In this document: in pieces, positions 51,801-60,588 of the stretch | Layout: each line of letters starts with the position of its first letter | How positions within the stretch are numbered: the stretch's first letter is position 1 | Source of the DNA: Chloroflexi bacterium HGW-Chloroflexi-4 | Lineage (GTDB): Bacteria > Chloroflexota > Anaerolineae > Anaerolineales > Anaerolineaceae | Length of the DNA: 64,000 nt | Direction: 5' to 3' | Assembly: GCA_002840715.1 (NCBI GenBank) | Contig: PHBW01000011.1 | Span: 1-64,000 of the forward strand | Notes under the pieces: generated by a model | Databases searched by the model: none | Seen by the model: only the letters and a program-made list of their open reading frames with translations | Told to the model about the DNA's origin: nothing | Made by a program: the position numbers and the translations under genes

Positions 51801-51897
51801 AAGAATCATTGATCACCACGAAGGAAGAGTTTGGGCTGAGGGAGAAATTGGTAAAGGTGCCACATTTTTCTTTACCATCGGAAATGCTGAAGAGTAA
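48823..51897 (+). CDS. Hybrid-sensor histidine kinase: MASE1-CHASE-PAS-PAS-HisKA-HATPase
   Basis: A membrane kinase of about 1024 residues. The start is put at ATG 48823; ATG 48802 is possible. Order: MASE1 membrane sensor (about 15-210, eight helices, LYILLSKIGSLITIQPGYLSTLWVPSG), extracytoplasmic CHASE domain (about 240-500), one more helix (about 505-525), two PAS domains (about 545-665 and 670-790), a coiled coil (RAREEILDLNSSLEKRV), HisKA with the phospho-acceptor His near 812 (FSYTVSHDLRAPLRNMHGY), and HATPase_c with N-box IALTNLIRNAWKFT, RDNGAGFD and GTGIGLATV. It has no receiver domain. Codon use is more AT-rich than the neighbours. The response regulators at 56.4-58.1 kb are possible partners but not adjacent. 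Confidence 0.9.
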   Translation: MVKGIKKIIEHKSIKWVGKFLFTIGLYILLSKIGSLITIQPGYLSTLWVPSGFAVGAVILFKRPATAAVLIAAFFMNLFTFSNSESLPLTISLTFVLTVQAVAGAEIIRKRVRLIPPDNVKDTIQVIAILSFTSFVTSIIGTLLLYLFNIELPVPPWLFATIWITGAMISSFTITPLLLPLYDRLRIREKRTQFIGVFSSLIISFTFLLVYITWITETDRLNSQFQEDSREIFSIINSEFQKEIESIQGIKAFFNASDFVERGEFSDFTRVYLENSESTNSLVWAPIVKWNELSDFEKQVQKEGFPDFKVFEHNSTFQKTNPTYRNVYYPITYFASEYATEGEMGFDLGSSPSLLEAINMAKDIGDPISTEPINLHLSQSIAEGIYVIVPIYGKQENQNKNGENTENLMGFGVGNFDVDKTITNALSSIKEYDITIFLFDMSDSRNPTFISHFPHTDSDIETAKSQVFYSELSQNLNAYQQDFEIFGRSWKLVGIPGRDYSFKFFPNYSLMVLLIGLTLLIAYLINSKNNETSAQRIRKSESMFRSLSDSALTGIIRFRPNGEILYTNDALAKIFGFEDTIEFYKTNFINLFDDPREVKALIDTSKDGTALINKQFKIKHLNGNSRDILVSAGVFEGMISANVVDITSFNKLNKEVQQLNHAIRQMADTVFITDKNGTIEYVNPAFEFLTGFSYNDCIGKDIKQIKKSINDEDKTISMWESLLDGKSHEFEFQTRLNNYEIITEFITISPITDSSGNIFQYIASGKDITDLKRAREEILDLNSSLEKRVVQRTAELEKAKKEMEAFSYTVSHDLRAPLRNMHGYSTILLEDFAKTIDATGLTYLQHIQEASIKMDSLIQDLLKLSHISNSACVRKKVDLAILAHEIFNSLIVEFPERNVSILIPESIIVYADANLMSIALTNLIRNAWKFTKNQDNAIIELGSLYKDKEQVIFVRDNGAGFDMAYQNKLFGVFQRLHRDSEFEGTGIGLATVKRIIDHHEGRVWAEGEIGKGATFFFTIGNAEE

Positions 51898-52028
51898 TCA
51901 CATTTACTTTCTTAAGATATCCGATAATTGTTCGAATAATGGCAAATTACATTCATTGGGTTAATCATGGCTACTGGAATCAAAACAGTTTTTTAAAAAT
52001 TTTTTATTGTCTAGGAGGGAACAATCCT

Positions 52029-52724
52029 TTGACCGTCAATCTATCATCATCGCATGAATTCACAACCATCATTGAATCTCTTAAATTATTATCCAATCAG
52101 GATGTATTAAAGAGTCAAAAGCGCTTTGGCGTTACCGGGCGCGAGATGTTAGGTATCTCAATCTACGACTTGCGCAAAATGGCCAAAGGCAAAAAGAATC
52201 ATACACTTGCTCTGGATTTGTGGGAAACCGGCATTCACGAAGCTCGCATGTTGGCAGCCATGATGGATGACCCCGCGCAGGTAACACTCGCTCAAATGGA
52301 AGCATGGGTGGTTGATTTTGATTCCTGGGATATCTGTGATGTCGTCACTGATGAACTATTCATTCATGCACCAAATATGCTTGCTGTAATTCCTCGATGG
52401 GTTGTCAGGGAGGAAGAATTTGTAAAAAGGGCAGCTTTTGCTATGATTGCAGCAATCGTGGTTCACCGCAAAGATGTGTCTGACGATATAATAAAAACTT
52501 ATTTTTTATTAATCGAAGCCGCCGCGGATGATAATCGCAATTTCGTCAAGAAAGCAGTAAATTGGGCGCTGCGCAATATTGGTAAATGGAAACCCTCATT
52601 AAGATCAGATGCGATCGCTTGCGCAAAGCACTTGCTGATTCAGGAATCTTCCTCTGCACGCTGGATCGCAAAAGATGCTTTAAAAGAATTTATAAATAAA
52701 TTTGGAGGTAATGATGAAATCTGA
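52029..52724 (+). CDS. DNA alkylation repair (AlkD-like HEAT-repeat) protein
   Basis: About 231 residues from a TTG start at 52029, which has AGGAGGG 8-9 nt upstream; the ATG at 51939 has no site. The protein is built of helical repeats: RFGVTGREMLGISIYDLRKMAKGKKNH, LALDLWETGIHEARMLAAMMDD, FDSWDICDVVTDELF, and WVVREEEFVKRAAFAMIAAIVVH. These are the landmarks of the DNA-alkylation-repair HEAT family, whose AlkD members remove alkylated bases without base flipping. Some relatives with this pattern have no proven glycosylase activity. The last 11-14 nt overlap the channel gene start, so the two are translationally coupled. Confidence 0.85.
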   Translation: MTVNLSSSHEFTTIIESLKLLSNQDVLKSQKRFGVTGREMLGISIYDLRKMAKGKKNHTLALDLWETGIHEARMLAAMMDDPAQVTLAQMEAWVVDFDSWDICDVVTDELFIHAPNMLAVIPRWVVREEEFVKRAAFAMIAAIVVHRKDVSDDIIKTYFLLIEAAADDNRNFVKKAVNWALRNIGKWKPSLRSDAIACAKHLLIQESSSARWIAKDALKEFINKFGGNDEI

Positions 52725-54612
52725 TGTTAAATTCAAAGACCGACTCAAATATGCAGTAGACAATACCTTTTCAAAAGGTTCAGGTGCATTGATTCTTTGG
52801 CTGGGTATTCTATCAGTTGTCATTATCGGCTTTATGGCCGTAGTTGTGACCGTTTTTAAGATTTCGCCAGACGGTGAAGCCCCCTTAGGTTTTTGGGAAG
52901 CATTCTGGCGCAACCTCATGCGCACTCTTGACGCCGGAACTATGGGCGGCGATGCAGGTTGGGGATTCCGCATTGCGATGCTCATAGTGACCATCGGCGG
53001 TGTGTTTGTCATCAGTACCCTGATCGGTATCTTGTCTTCTGCCATCGAAGCCAAACTGGATGACCTGCGTAAAGGTCATTCACGACTCCTTGAAGCAAAC
53101 CATACGGTCATTCTGGGTTGGACGGAACAAATATACACCATCATCCCTGAGATTGTCTCAGCCAATGAAAACCAAAAATCATCTTGCATCGCCATCATGA
53201 GCGAACATGATAAAGTAGAAATGGAAGAATCATTGCAAGGGCGAATCGGAAAAACAGGCTCAACACACATTGTCTGCCGCACAGGCAGCCCCATGGATAT
53301 CAATGATCTCAGCATTGTTTCGATCAACTCATCAAGATCGATCATTGTTTTGTCCCCAGAAGAAAGTGAAGACCCCGATGCAGAGGTGATCAAGATTATT
53401 CTGGCAATCACCAACCACCCAGACCGCCGTCAGGAACCTTTTCACATCATTGCCGAAATCAGAAACCCGCGTAATTCTGAAATCGCCAAGATCGTTGGCA
53501 AAGACGAACTCGAAACCATTCAGACCGGTGAGATCGTTGCCCGCATCATCGCACAAACCTGCCGTCAATCCGGTTTATCTGTGGTTTACACCGAACTGAT
53601 GGATTTTGGCGGCGATGAGATCTACATCAAATCCTTCCCTGAATTAGTTGGTAAAACCTATGGTGAGGTAATTCCCTTATTCAACAAAAACTGTATCATG
53701 GGCATTCGAAAAGAAGGTAATCCTGCTCAATTAAATCCACCCATGGATACTGTTTTGACGGCGGATGATCAGTTAGTCGTCATCGCTGAAGATGATGACA
53801 AAATCTTTATAGACGGAAAAACTGCCGTTCACCCTGAATTAATCAAATCATTGAAGAGTGACAATTCAAAACCCGAAAAAACCCTGCTTATGGGTTGGAA
53901 TTGGAAAGCGCCATCCATCATCCGCGAACTTGATAATTACGTCTCCAAAGGTTCAACCATTACCATCGTGGCAGAAACAGAAGGTGTTCAAGAGATATTA
54001 AATGACCTGGCCAAGGAATTGAAAAACCAAAAATTAACCTTCCTTGAAGGCGATATCACTGATCGCAAAAACCTGGAATCACTCGATCTTGGCTCATTTG
54101 GCCATATCATCCTCTTATGCTATTCAGATGATCTGGCAGTGCAAAAGGCCGACGCCCGCACCATGATCACACTCCTGCATTTGCGTAACATTGCTGAAAA
54201 GACAAATCAAGACTTCTCGATTGTCAGTGAAATGCTCGACATCCGCAACCGCAACCTGGCCGAGGTTTCTCAAGCGGATGATTTCATAGTAAGCGACAAA
54301 TTAATCAGTTTAATGATGGCTCAGGTTTCGGAGAATAAAGCCTTAAATTCAGTCTTTCAGGATATTTTTGATACAGATGGTTCAGAGATTTATCTCAAAC
54401 CTATGTCTGAATATGTTGAACCAGGTAAACCGGTCAATTTCTATACCGTGCTTGAATCAGCCCGAAAAAAGAATGAAACTGCCATTGGATACCGCTTGCT
54501 GGCAGATGCCAGAAATTCAGCCCAGGCTTATGGCATCCATCTCAACCCAGACAAATCAGAGAAAACCATATTTGCAGCCAATGACAAGATTATAGTTCTG
54601 GCCAACGATTAG
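52714..54612 (+). CDS. CASTOR/POLLUX-type ion channel with RCK-like domains
   Basis: About 632 residues from ATG 52714 (second of ATGATG, with GGAGG 5 nt upstream). The N-terminal membrane part has two predicted helices (about 25-48 and 95-117) around a pore region RTLDAGTMGGDAGWG, the form known from CASTOR/POLLUX-type channels rather than the TVGYG filter of potassium channels. Two large RCK/TrkA-N-like cytoplasmic modules follow (about 135-290, HTVILGWTEQIYTIIPEI; and about 385-560, KTLLMGWNWKAPSIIREL), each followed by TrkA-C-like segments. It probably conducts cations under control of a ligand at the RCK ring. It overlaps the AlkD-like gene upstream and precedes a nucleoside phosphorylase by 7 nt. 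Confidence 0.88.
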   Translation: MKSDVKFKDRLKYAVDNTFSKGSGALILWLGILSVVIIGFMAVVVTVFKISPDGEAPLGFWEAFWRNLMRTLDAGTMGGDAGWGFRIAMLIVTIGGVFVISTLIGILSSAIEAKLDDLRKGHSRLLEANHTVILGWTEQIYTIIPEIVSANENQKSSCIAIMSEHDKVEMEESLQGRIGKTGSTHIVCRTGSPMDINDLSIVSINSSRSIIVLSPEESEDPDAEVIKIILAITNHPDRRQEPFHIIAEIRNPRNSEIAKIVGKDELETIQTGEIVARIIAQTCRQSGLSVVYTELMDFGGDEIYIKSFPELVGKTYGEVIPLFNKNCIMGIRKEGNPAQLNPPMDTVLTADDQLVVIAEDDDKIFIDGKTAVHPELIKSLKSDNSKPEKTLLMGWNWKAPSIIRELDNYVSKGSTITIVAETEGVQEILNDLAKELKNQKLTFLEGDITDRKNLESLDLGSFGHIILLCYSDDLAVQKADARTMITLLHLRNIAEKTNQDFSIVSEMLDIRNRNLAEVSQADDFIVSDKLISLMMAQVSENKALNSVFQDIFDTDGSEIYLKPMSEYVEPGKPVNFYTVLESARKKNETAIGYRLLADARNSAQAYGIHLNPDKSEKTIFAANDKIIVLAND

Positions 54613-54619
54613 GATTTTT

Positions 54620-55390
54620 ATGACACGTAAAGCGCCCATCCTTGAATTTGATGATGACAGGTCAGCCATCTTGATGCCTGATCCTTACCGTTTTGCCAAA
54701 AGCGGACCAATTCCGGCAAGAGCAGTCTTATGTTTTTTCAAAGATGTCTTTGACACCCTGATCGCAGAAGGCAAACTAACCAAATTAGGGAATTTAAATT
54801 CGGAAATTGGCGAAAACCCCCTATATTCCTATTTGATCGATGGAAAACCCATATCAGTGCTTCACCCGGGCGTAGGTGCCCCACTTGCAGCCGGTTTTCT
54901 CGAAGAATTGATCGCCGTTGGGGTCACAAAATATATCGTTTGCGGCGGATGTGGCGTGCTTAACCACGAGATTGCCGCTGGACATCCTGTAATTTTGACT
55001 GGGGCAATTCGCGATGAGGGCACCTCATACCATTATTTACCGCCTACCAGAGAGGTTAAAGCCAATCTCAAGGGTGTGGCCGCACTCGAAAAAGTTTTTT
55101 CAGACGCTGGTTTGGAATACCGCACCGGTAAAACCTGGACAACGGATGCCATATACCGTGAAACGAAGGGTAAACGCAATATCCGCATGGAGGATGGCTG
55201 TGACGTTGTCGAAATGGAAGCTGCAGCCTTTTTTGCCGTGGCGCAATTTCGCGAGGTCACGCTTGGTCAGGTGGTTTACGGCGGAGACCTTGTCATCCCC
55301 GAAGGCTGGGATGGACGCGCTTGGCACAAACGAGGTGATGACCGTCGACTGATGTTTGAAATGGCGGCAAAAGCCGTTATGAACCTCTAA
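54620..55390 (+). CDS. Nucleoside phosphorylase (PNP/UDP family)
   Basis: A 256-residue phosphorylase that splits a nucleoside with phosphate to base and ribose-1-phosphate. It has HPGVGAPLAAGFLEELIAVGV and YIVCGGCGVLNHEIAAG (phosphate-binding), TTDAIYRET, and the active-site stretch DVVEMEAAAFFAVAQF, in which Glu-Met-Glu binds ribose. This matches the hexameric PNP/uridine-phosphorylase fold; base specificity is unclear. It starts 7 nt after the channel stop, in the same operon, and a strong bidirectional terminator follows. Confidence 0.88.
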   Translation: MTRKAPILEFDDDRSAILMPDPYRFAKSGPIPARAVLCFFKDVFDTLIAEGKLTKLGNLNSEIGENPLYSYLIDGKPISVLHPGVGAPLAAGFLEELIAVGVTKYIVCGGCGVLNHEIAAGHPVILTGAIRDEGTSYHYLPPTREVKANLKGVAALEKVFSDAGLEYRTGKTWTTDAIYRETKGKRNIRMEDGCDVVEMEAAAFFAVAQFREVTLGQVVYGGDLVIPEGWDGRAWHKRGDDRRLMFEMAAKAVMNL

Positions 55391-55394
55391 AACA

Positions 55395-55424
55395 AAAACG
55401 GGAGTGTGTGAAAACTCCCGTTTT
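55395..55424. terminator. Bidirectional terminator between phosphorylase and lipA
   Basis: AAAACGGGAGT / ACTCCCGTTTT, 11-bp perfect stem, 8-nt loop, T/A tracts on both sides. Confidence 0.92.
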
Positions 55425-55441
55425 ATATTGTTTCTCACCAA

Positions 55442-56380
55442 TTATTTATTTCCGTACAATGATTTGTGAACTTTGCTTAACGCCATAACCTGATCAACAG
55501 CATGATACGATGAACGCACAAGCGGTGCACTTTCAACCCATTTGAAACCAATTTCCAAACCATATTTTTTTAGTTCGGCGAACTCTTCAAGTGTGTAAAA
55601 TCGTTCAATCGCCATATGCTTGCGGCTTGGCTGTAAGTATTGGCCAATGGTTAATATATCCACATCCCACTCACGAAGATCACGCATGACTTCTTTAACT
55701 TCTGCTATCGTTTCTCCCAACCCCAACATGATACCGGATTTGGTTAATACTTCTGGGTCAAGCTTCTTGGCATTTTTCAAAACAGCCTCTGACCATTCAT
55801 AATGATCTTGGGGTTGAACCTTTTTAAAAAGTGATGGCACTGTTTCAATATTGTGATTTAAGATCTCGGGTCTTTCATCCATCACAATTTTAAGTGCTGA
55901 TAAACTTGCCATAAAATCGGGAATCAGAACCTCTATTGAGCAGCCTGGAGCCAGCTCACGAATGCGGCGAATAATAGCCGCAAAAATCGGTGCTCCACCG
56001 TCTTCACGTTCGTCACGGTTTACCGATGTGATCACTGCATGTTTCAGTTTCATGGTTTTAACGGCTTGGGCGACTCTTTCAGGTTCTTCCCAATCTATAT
56101 CGGCAGGACGTCCGTGTTTAATATCGCAAAAACGGCAAGCCCTGGTGCATACGTTGCCGAGGATCAGGAATGTGGCGGTTCCGTTGCCCCAACATTCACC
56201 CATGTTTGGGCAGGCAGCTTCTTCACACACTGTATGAAGAGATTTGCTGCGCATCAGAGTTTGAAGTTTGGCGTAGGTTTCTCCGGTCGGAGCCTGCACC
56301 TTGATCCACTCAGGTCTGCGCTGCGGACGTGGAGTGGTTTGCTCTTTATTAAGTCGGTCTCGCGTTGGCAGTTGTGTCAT
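55442..56380 (-). CDS. lipA: Lipoyl synthase
   Basis: A 312-residue radical SAM enzyme that inserts two sulfurs into octanoyl groups on lipoyl domains. The auxiliary cluster motif [13 protein letters not shown] (CX4CX5C) and the radical SAM motif CTRACRFC (CX3CX2C) are both present, as is the GE-dependent [13 protein letters not shown] region and the C-terminal RSSYHA serine that ligates the auxiliary cluster. CAGGAG precedes the ATG. Its substrates would include the E2 gene product at 7548-8801. A 32-bp palindrome covers the -10 box just upstream. lipB is not adjacent. Confidence 0.96.
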   Translation of the reverse strand: MTQLPTRDRLNKEQTTPRPQRRPEWIKVQAPTGETYAKLQTLMRSKSLHTVCEEAACPNMGECWGNGTATFLILGNVCTRACRFCDIKHGRPADIDWEEPERVAQAVKTMKLKHAVITSVNRDEREDGGAPIFAAIIRRIRELAPGCSIEVLIPDFMASLSALKIVMDERPEILNHNIETVPSLFKKVQPQDHYEWSEAVLKNAKKLDPEVLTKSGIMLGLGETIAEVKEVMRDLREWDVDILTIGQYLQPSRKHMAIERFYTLEEFAELKKYGLEIGFKWVESAPLVRSSYHAVDQVMALSKVHKSLYGNK

Positions 56381-56385
56381 AATAA

Positions 56386-56417
56386 AACTCCTGTCGGTAT
56401 TATACCCGTCAGGAGTT
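56386..56417 (-). promoter_or_regulatory. Palindromic operator around the lipA -10 box
   Basis: Outer arms AACTCCTG / CAGGAGTT and an inner GGTAT-A-ATACC form one 32-bp near-palindrome centred on the minus-strand TATAAT. It also contains the ribosome-binding site, so a bound protein or a folded leader would block lipA expression. Confidence 0.65.
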
Positions 56418-56438
56418 CTGTTAGGAATGAAAAAAGGA

Positions 56439-57188
56439 TCAATTTTCAGTCATCAATTTGTAACCCACGCGGTCAACATTCTTGATCACGGGGTTTGCGC
56501 CATCAATTCTAAGAAACTCCTGTCGCAGTAAATAGATCAAATATTTCAATCTGTTATGGGCAGAGACAGTCGTCTCACCCCAAATTTCATTGGTAATTTC
56601 ATCATAGGGCAAAACCCGCGGCGCATTCTTTGCCAATACCAACAAGACTTCAAACATTCTGCCCGTGAGCTGCACCCTCTCGCCTTTGTAGATTATTTCT
56701 TGTGAATCAAGATCAAGGATCAGTTCAATCATTGAAAAGCCAATGCGGTTTAGTTTTTGTTTTTTTCCGCTTCTGCGCAGCACACCATTCACCCTTGCCA
56801 CCACTTCAGCTTGGTCAAATGGTTTGGTGATGTAATCATCCATTCCCATTTGAAGCGCTTTAACCACATTTTCGGTTTGCCGGGCAGCAGAGACCACAAT
56901 CACAGGTAATTCTGAAATTTTCCTAAGTTGTTGATAGGTCTGCCAGCCGTCCATTTCAGGCATCATAATATCCAAAATGACCAGATTTGGTTTGACTTCA
57001 TGGATCTTTTTTAGTGCTTCCCTGCCGCTGCAAGCCCCACTGACATCAAACCCCTTGGATTGAAACATAATTTTTAGCAGGGTGATATTGTCAGGTTCGT
57101 CGTCAATCAACAGTATTCTCGGATGTTCACCTGGAATTCGTTGATCCAGATCAACACCTTCTTTAATGGTTAGTGTTTGAGTAGACAT
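56439..57188 (-). CDS. OmpR-family response regulator 1
   Basis: A 249-residue regulator. The receiver domain (about 23-140) has [10 protein letters not shown], the phospho-acceptor Asp73 in [21 protein letters not shown] and the conserved Lys of YITKPFD. The winged-helix DNA-binding domain (about 150-247) has [25 protein letters not shown] and [16 protein letters not shown]. It lies downstream of a closely related second regulator (57355-58128) in the same direction, with about 165 bp between; the two share much of both domains, pointing to tandem duplication. No kinase gene is adjacent. Confidence 0.93.
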   Translation of the reverse strand: MSTQTLTIKEGVDLDQRIPGEHPRILLIDDEPDNITLLKIMFQSKGFDVSGACSGREALKKIHEVKPNLVILDIMMPEMDGWQTYQQLRKISELPVIVVSAARQTENVVKALQMGMDDYITKPFDQAEVVARVNGVLRRSGKKQKLNRIGFSMIELILDLDSQEIIYKGERVQLTGRMFEVLLVLAKNAPRVLPYDEITNEIWGETTVSAHNRLKYLIYLLRQEFLRIDGANPVIKNVDRVGYKLMTEN

Positions 57189-57354
57189 AAACAGGCCTTT
57201 TTTCTCCCTTTTCGGTACACCGTTTAATCCAACCTATTAAATAGGCATTTTACCCCATTTTTGATTGCCAGAACAAATCATTATTTAATAAAAGAGAATG
57301 ATAAACTATCATCCTCATTGTAGCAACAAAATAATTGATAGCGACCAGACAGTT

Positions 57355-58128
57355 TTACTTGCCAGTAATTAGTTTATAGCCCAAGCGATCAATATTCTCA
57401 ATCAGTTCAACCTTGTCATCTATCTTTAAAAATTCCTGCCGCAGCAAATAAACCAAATATTTCAATCGATTGCGCACAGAAGCTGAATTTTCACCCCATA
57501 CTTTTTCAGTCAATTCTTGATAATTAACCACTTTAGGGGCAGATTTGGCAAGCAGCGCCAAGACTTCAAACATCTTGCCAGTTAGCTGGATGGTACTACC
57601 CTTGTAAGTAACTTCATAAGTTTCAAGATCAATAATCAGATCAACGCCCGGGAACGAGAGTACATTTAATACCATCGGTTTTTCAGCGCGCCTTAAAACA
57701 GCATGAACACGTGCGGTTACTTCTGCGCTATTAAACGGCTTGGTGATATAGTCATCCACACCGCGTTGGAGCAAATTCACAATCTCTTCTTTTTGGTTAA
57801 CTGCTGATAACACAATAACAGGAATATCGTTAATTCTGCGAATGGCATCCAAAGTTTGATGTCCATCCATTTCAGGCATGAGCAAGTCTAGAATCACGAT
57901 CGAGGGATTGATATCGTTTATCTTTTTAATAGCTTCTTTGCCGCTTAATGCACCAGCAACATTGAACCCGTCATTGATAAAAATGTGTTTTAAAAGAGTA
58001 ATGGTATCAGGTTCATCATCCACAACCAGTATGCGTCGTCGGTTTACTGGTTCCAACTCATCAAGATCTACCCCGCTACCAAAAGACCCTGCGTTATTTT
58101 CGGTTGTTTTGAAAGAATTGGCTATCAT
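57355..58128 (-). CDS. OmpR-family response regulator 2
   Basis: About 257 residues from ATG 58128, which has TTAGGAG upstream; an upstream start at 58167 is not supported. The receiver has ILVVDDEPDT, Asp81 in IVILDLLMPEMDGH, VLSAVNQ and YITKPFN; the effector domain has LTGKMFEVLALLAKSAPKVVNYQEL and [16 protein letters not shown], close to regulator 1 throughout. The N-terminal extension of about 30 residues before the receiver is longer than usual and polar. It is the upstream gene of the tandem pair. The lack of a neighbouring kinase leaves input unknown; the histidine kinase at 48.8 kb is one candidate. Confidence 0.93.
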   Translation of the reverse strand: MIANSFKTTENNAGSFGSGVDLDELEPVNRRRILVVDDEPDTITLLKHIFINDGFNVAGALSGKEAIKKINDINPSIVILDLLMPEMDGHQTLDAIRRINDIPVIVLSAVNQKEEIVNLLQRGVDDYITKPFNSAEVTARVHAVLRRAEKPMVLNVLSFPGVDLIIDLETYEVTYKGSTIQLTGKMFEVLALLAKSAPKVVNYQELTEKVWGENSASVRNRLKYLVYLLRQEFLKIDDKVELIENIDRLGYKLITGK

Positions 58129-58343
58129 GGCACTCCTAAGGATTGCGCAGGTGTCTGCTTTACCCACAAATTACTATGCCCGTTCAAGTTGATACAGGAT
58201 AACATAAAAAAACATCACAAAAGTAACTTTCACAGTAATCTAATAGTATTATATCAGTATAATTTTGGAATTCAAGTAAAAACAATAATAATATGTCCAT
58301 CTTTTTACGCCGTGTTATACTATTCTCCGAAAGGATTCCTCCT

Positions 58344-59042
58344 ATGCTCGTTTTAGTAGCTACACCGATTGGAAACCTTGGGGATATATCACAACGCGCG
58401 CTTGCAGCGCTTGAAACTGCAGATGTTGTGGTCAGTGAAGACACTCGCAAAACAGGTTTCTTGCTGACTCATTTTAGTATTAAAAAGCCCCAGATATCTT
58501 TTCGCGAAGATAACGAACAACGCGTACTGCCTAAAATCATGGAGATTCTTTCATCTGGTAAAAATGTAGCCCTGGTCACCGATGCCGGAACCCCCTCAAT
58601 ATCCGATCCCGGTTTCATTTTGGTGCGAAGTGCGATTGCCACAGGCATTGAAGTCAGTGCGATTCCCGGCCCCACTGCATTGATCATGGCAGTGATCCTT
58701 TCAGGACTGCCAGTGCATAGCTTCACTTTCCGCGGATTTCCGCCACGCAAAAGCGGACCGCGTAAACGCTGGATGGAGATTGATCAAAAATCACCTCACA
58801 CTTTGATATTCTATGAAAGCCCTCACCGGCTGGTTGCTTTTTTGCGCGATGCCTTGGAAGTTTACGGTGATCGTTCAGCAGTGATCGCCAATGACCTGAC
58901 TAAAAAATTTGAGACCCACTTTCGAGGGTCCCTGAGTGAGTTGATCGCTGAAATGGAAAAAACCGATCTGAAAGGCGAATTCGCAGTGGTTATAGCCAGC
59001 GCAGATTATGCATTGGCTACCACGTCATTTTCCAATGAGTGA
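58344..59042 (+). CDS. rsmI: 16S rRNA (cytidine(1402)-2'-O)-methyltransferase
   Basis: A 232-residue tetrapyrrole-methylase-fold enzyme that 2'-O-methylates C1402 in the decoding centre. The start is ATG 58344, preceded by AAAGGA and a TATACT -10 box. It begins [15 protein letters not shown], the RsmI signature, followed by [37 protein letters not shown] and [10 protein letters not shown]. The C-terminal HTH-like domain of longer RsmI proteins (about 280 residues) is absent, as in many bacteria. The last 18 nt overlap the convergent transporter gene. It belongs to a cluster of rRNA/tRNA modification genes that extends to the window end. Confidence 0.95.
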   Translation: MLVLVATPIGNLGDISQRALAALETADVVVSEDTRKTGFLLTHFSIKKPQISFREDNEQRVLPKIMEILSSGKNVALVTDAGTPSISDPGFILVRSAIATGIEVSAIPGPTALIMAVILSGLPVHSFTFRGFPPRKSGPRKRWMEIDQKSPHTLIFYESPHRLVAFLRDALEVYGDRSAVIANDLTKKFETHFRGSLSELIAEMEKTDLKGEFAVVIASADYALATTSFSNE

Positions 59043-59750
59043 AAAACGCGTTTTTGTGTCAAAGTAATCTTCATTCTCTGCACGTTTCAATTTGCCGACC
59101 ACCCAATAGGTGAAAGGGGTCATTAACACTTCAATAAAACTTTTAAAGATGTAATTGGTTACCACCAGAGTCAAGAACAGACTCCACGGAAACACCCCCA
59201 CCAGACTAGCCACAGCCACAAAAATCATTGAATCCACGCCTTCACCCACCAGTGTACTGCCGATGGTACGCATCCACAGCCAGCGGCCTTTGGTGGCGAC
59301 TTTAAGTCTGGCTAGAATTACCGAATTGGTAAATGCACCCATCAAATATGCTGCAAGACTCGCCAACACGATACCGCCGGTGCTGATGCCTCCCAAAACG
59401 CTGTTGAAAGCGGCTTGCCCAGTGCTTTGCATCCAGGTAGCTTCGCCAGGCATAATGCGCACCAACCAGAGCACCAACGCGGTAAGCGTCAAACAGGCAA
59501 AACCCGTCCAAATCACACGCCGCGACTTGCGAAAGCCGTAGACTTCGGTCAATACGTCGCCAAAAATGTAGCTGATCGGAAACAAGATCGTTCCTGCGTC
59601 AAAGGCGAGGGGTAGACCAAAAAGTGAGGTGCCCCAATCCACAATTTTGGCAGATGAGGCTATGTTGCTGATAATTAACACTGTCACAAAAAGAGCCATG
59701 ACCAGGTCAAAATAACGATATACACGAGGTTGTTCAGTTTGTTCGTTCAA
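59025..59750 (-). CDS. Queuosine-precursor transporter (YhhQ/QPTR family)
   Basis: A 241-residue membrane protein with about six helices. It shows the family marks: [17 protein letters not shown] near TM1, the conserved [25 protein letters not shown] and the [37 protein letters not shown] stretch. Members import queuine, queuosine or preQ0/preQ1. A TTG start at 59750 with AAGGA about 10 nt upstream gives full length. The tgt gene at the window end would use the imported base. I see no queCDEF or queA genes in this window, so salvage rather than synthesis is possible. It is divergent from rsmE. Confidence 0.9.
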   Translation of the reverse strand: MNEQTEQPRVYRYFDLVMALFVTVLIISNIASSAKIVDWGTSLFGLPLAFDAGTILFPISYIFGDVLTEVYGFRKSRRVIWTGFACLTLTALVLWLVRIMPGEATWMQSTGQAAFNSVLGGISTGGIVLASLAAYLMGAFTNSVILARLKVATKGRWLWMRTIGSTLVGEGVDSMIFVAVASLVGVFPWSLFLTLVVTNYIFKSFIEVLMTPFTYWVVGKLKRAENEDYFDTKTRFSLIGK

Positions 59751-59810
59751 TCGAAGAAATTCCTTCTACACTAAAAGATGCACCTAGTATAATCCAATTG
59801 GAGGAATACC

Positions 59811-60539
59811 ATGCATCGATTCTTTATCCCCGCTGAACTCTTTCACCCTACTGACATCATTCTACCTAAAGATATTTCACAGCAAATTTGCCGTGTACTT
59901 CGCCTCAAACCCGGAACCGAAATTATGTTGTTGGATGACCAGGGATTTGAATATACCTCCAGGCTATCAGAAGTCAGTGAATCGCATTGCACGGCTTCGG
60001 TTATCACCAAACAGGCATCTTCGAATGAAGCTGACACGAAAATTACCCTGTTGATTGCGCTAACTCAACGTGAAAAATTTGAGCTGATCCTGCAAAAATG
60101 CACTGAACTTGGCGTGACAACATTTCTTCCCATAATCACAACACGCACTTTAATTCAGAAAACCAGTGATGCCGATGATAAAACCCCACGTTGGAAAAAG
60201 ATCATCACCGAGGCGGCTGAACAATCTCACCGCGGGCGCATCCCCACATTGTCACCCGCACTCAAATATGCGGATGCCCTGAAAAAACCCAAAGCAGATG
60301 ATTCGCTCAAGCTGATCCTCTGGGAGGAAGAAGCCAATCACTCGATCAAACAGCACCTGCGAGATTTTAAGGGCAAGCATATCAGTCTGATCATCGGCCC
60401 TGAAGGCGGACTGTCTGAAGAAGAAGTGGAACTCGCCAAAGCCAGCGGCTACATTCCAGTCAGCCTAGGCAAGCGCATTTTGCGCATGGAAACCGCCGCC
60501 ATATATGCTGCGGGGGTTGTGTTATACGAATTGGGATGA
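59811..60539 (+). CDS. rsmE: 16S rRNA (uracil(1498)-N(3))-methyltransferase
   Basis: A 242-residue SPOUT methyltransferase that makes m3U1498. N-terminal PUA-like domain (about 1-70: HRFFIPAELF, ICRVLRLKPGTEI), then the knotted SPOUT domain with LIALTQREKFELILQKCTELGV, EAAEQSHRGRIP, SLIIGPEGGLSEEEVELAK and the ending SLGKRILRMETAAI, all diagnostic. A TATAAT box (59788-59793) and GGAGG stand before the ATG. It converges on rsmF across a palindromic element. It is one of four 16S decoding-region methyltransferase genes within 5 kb. Confidence 0.95.
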   Translation: MHRFFIPAELFHPTDIILPKDISQQICRVLRLKPGTEIMLLDDQGFEYTSRLSEVSESHCTASVITKQASSNEADTKITLLIALTQREKFELILQKCTELGVTTFLPIITTRTLIQKTSDADDKTPRWKKIITEAAEQSHRGRIPTLSPALKYADALKKPKADDSLKLILWEEEANHSIKQHLRDFKGKHISLIIGPEGGLSEEEVELAKASGYIPVSLGKRILRMETAAIYAAGVVLYELG

Positions 60540-60559
60540 ATATGCCGAATGAAATCGTG

Positions 60560-60581
60560 GGGGTTCGTTGCAACGAACCCC
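60560..60581. repeat. 22-bp perfect palindrome (REP-like)
   Basis: GGGGTTCGTTG followed directly by its reverse complement, with no loop. No T tract. It lies between convergent rsmE and rsmF. Confidence 0.8.
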
Positions 60582-60588
60582 TACCAAA

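Noticed and set aside
51939-52028. ATG start for the AlkD-like protein
   Set aside because: No ribosome-binding site; the TTG at 52029 follows AGGAGGG and the extra residues look non-coding.
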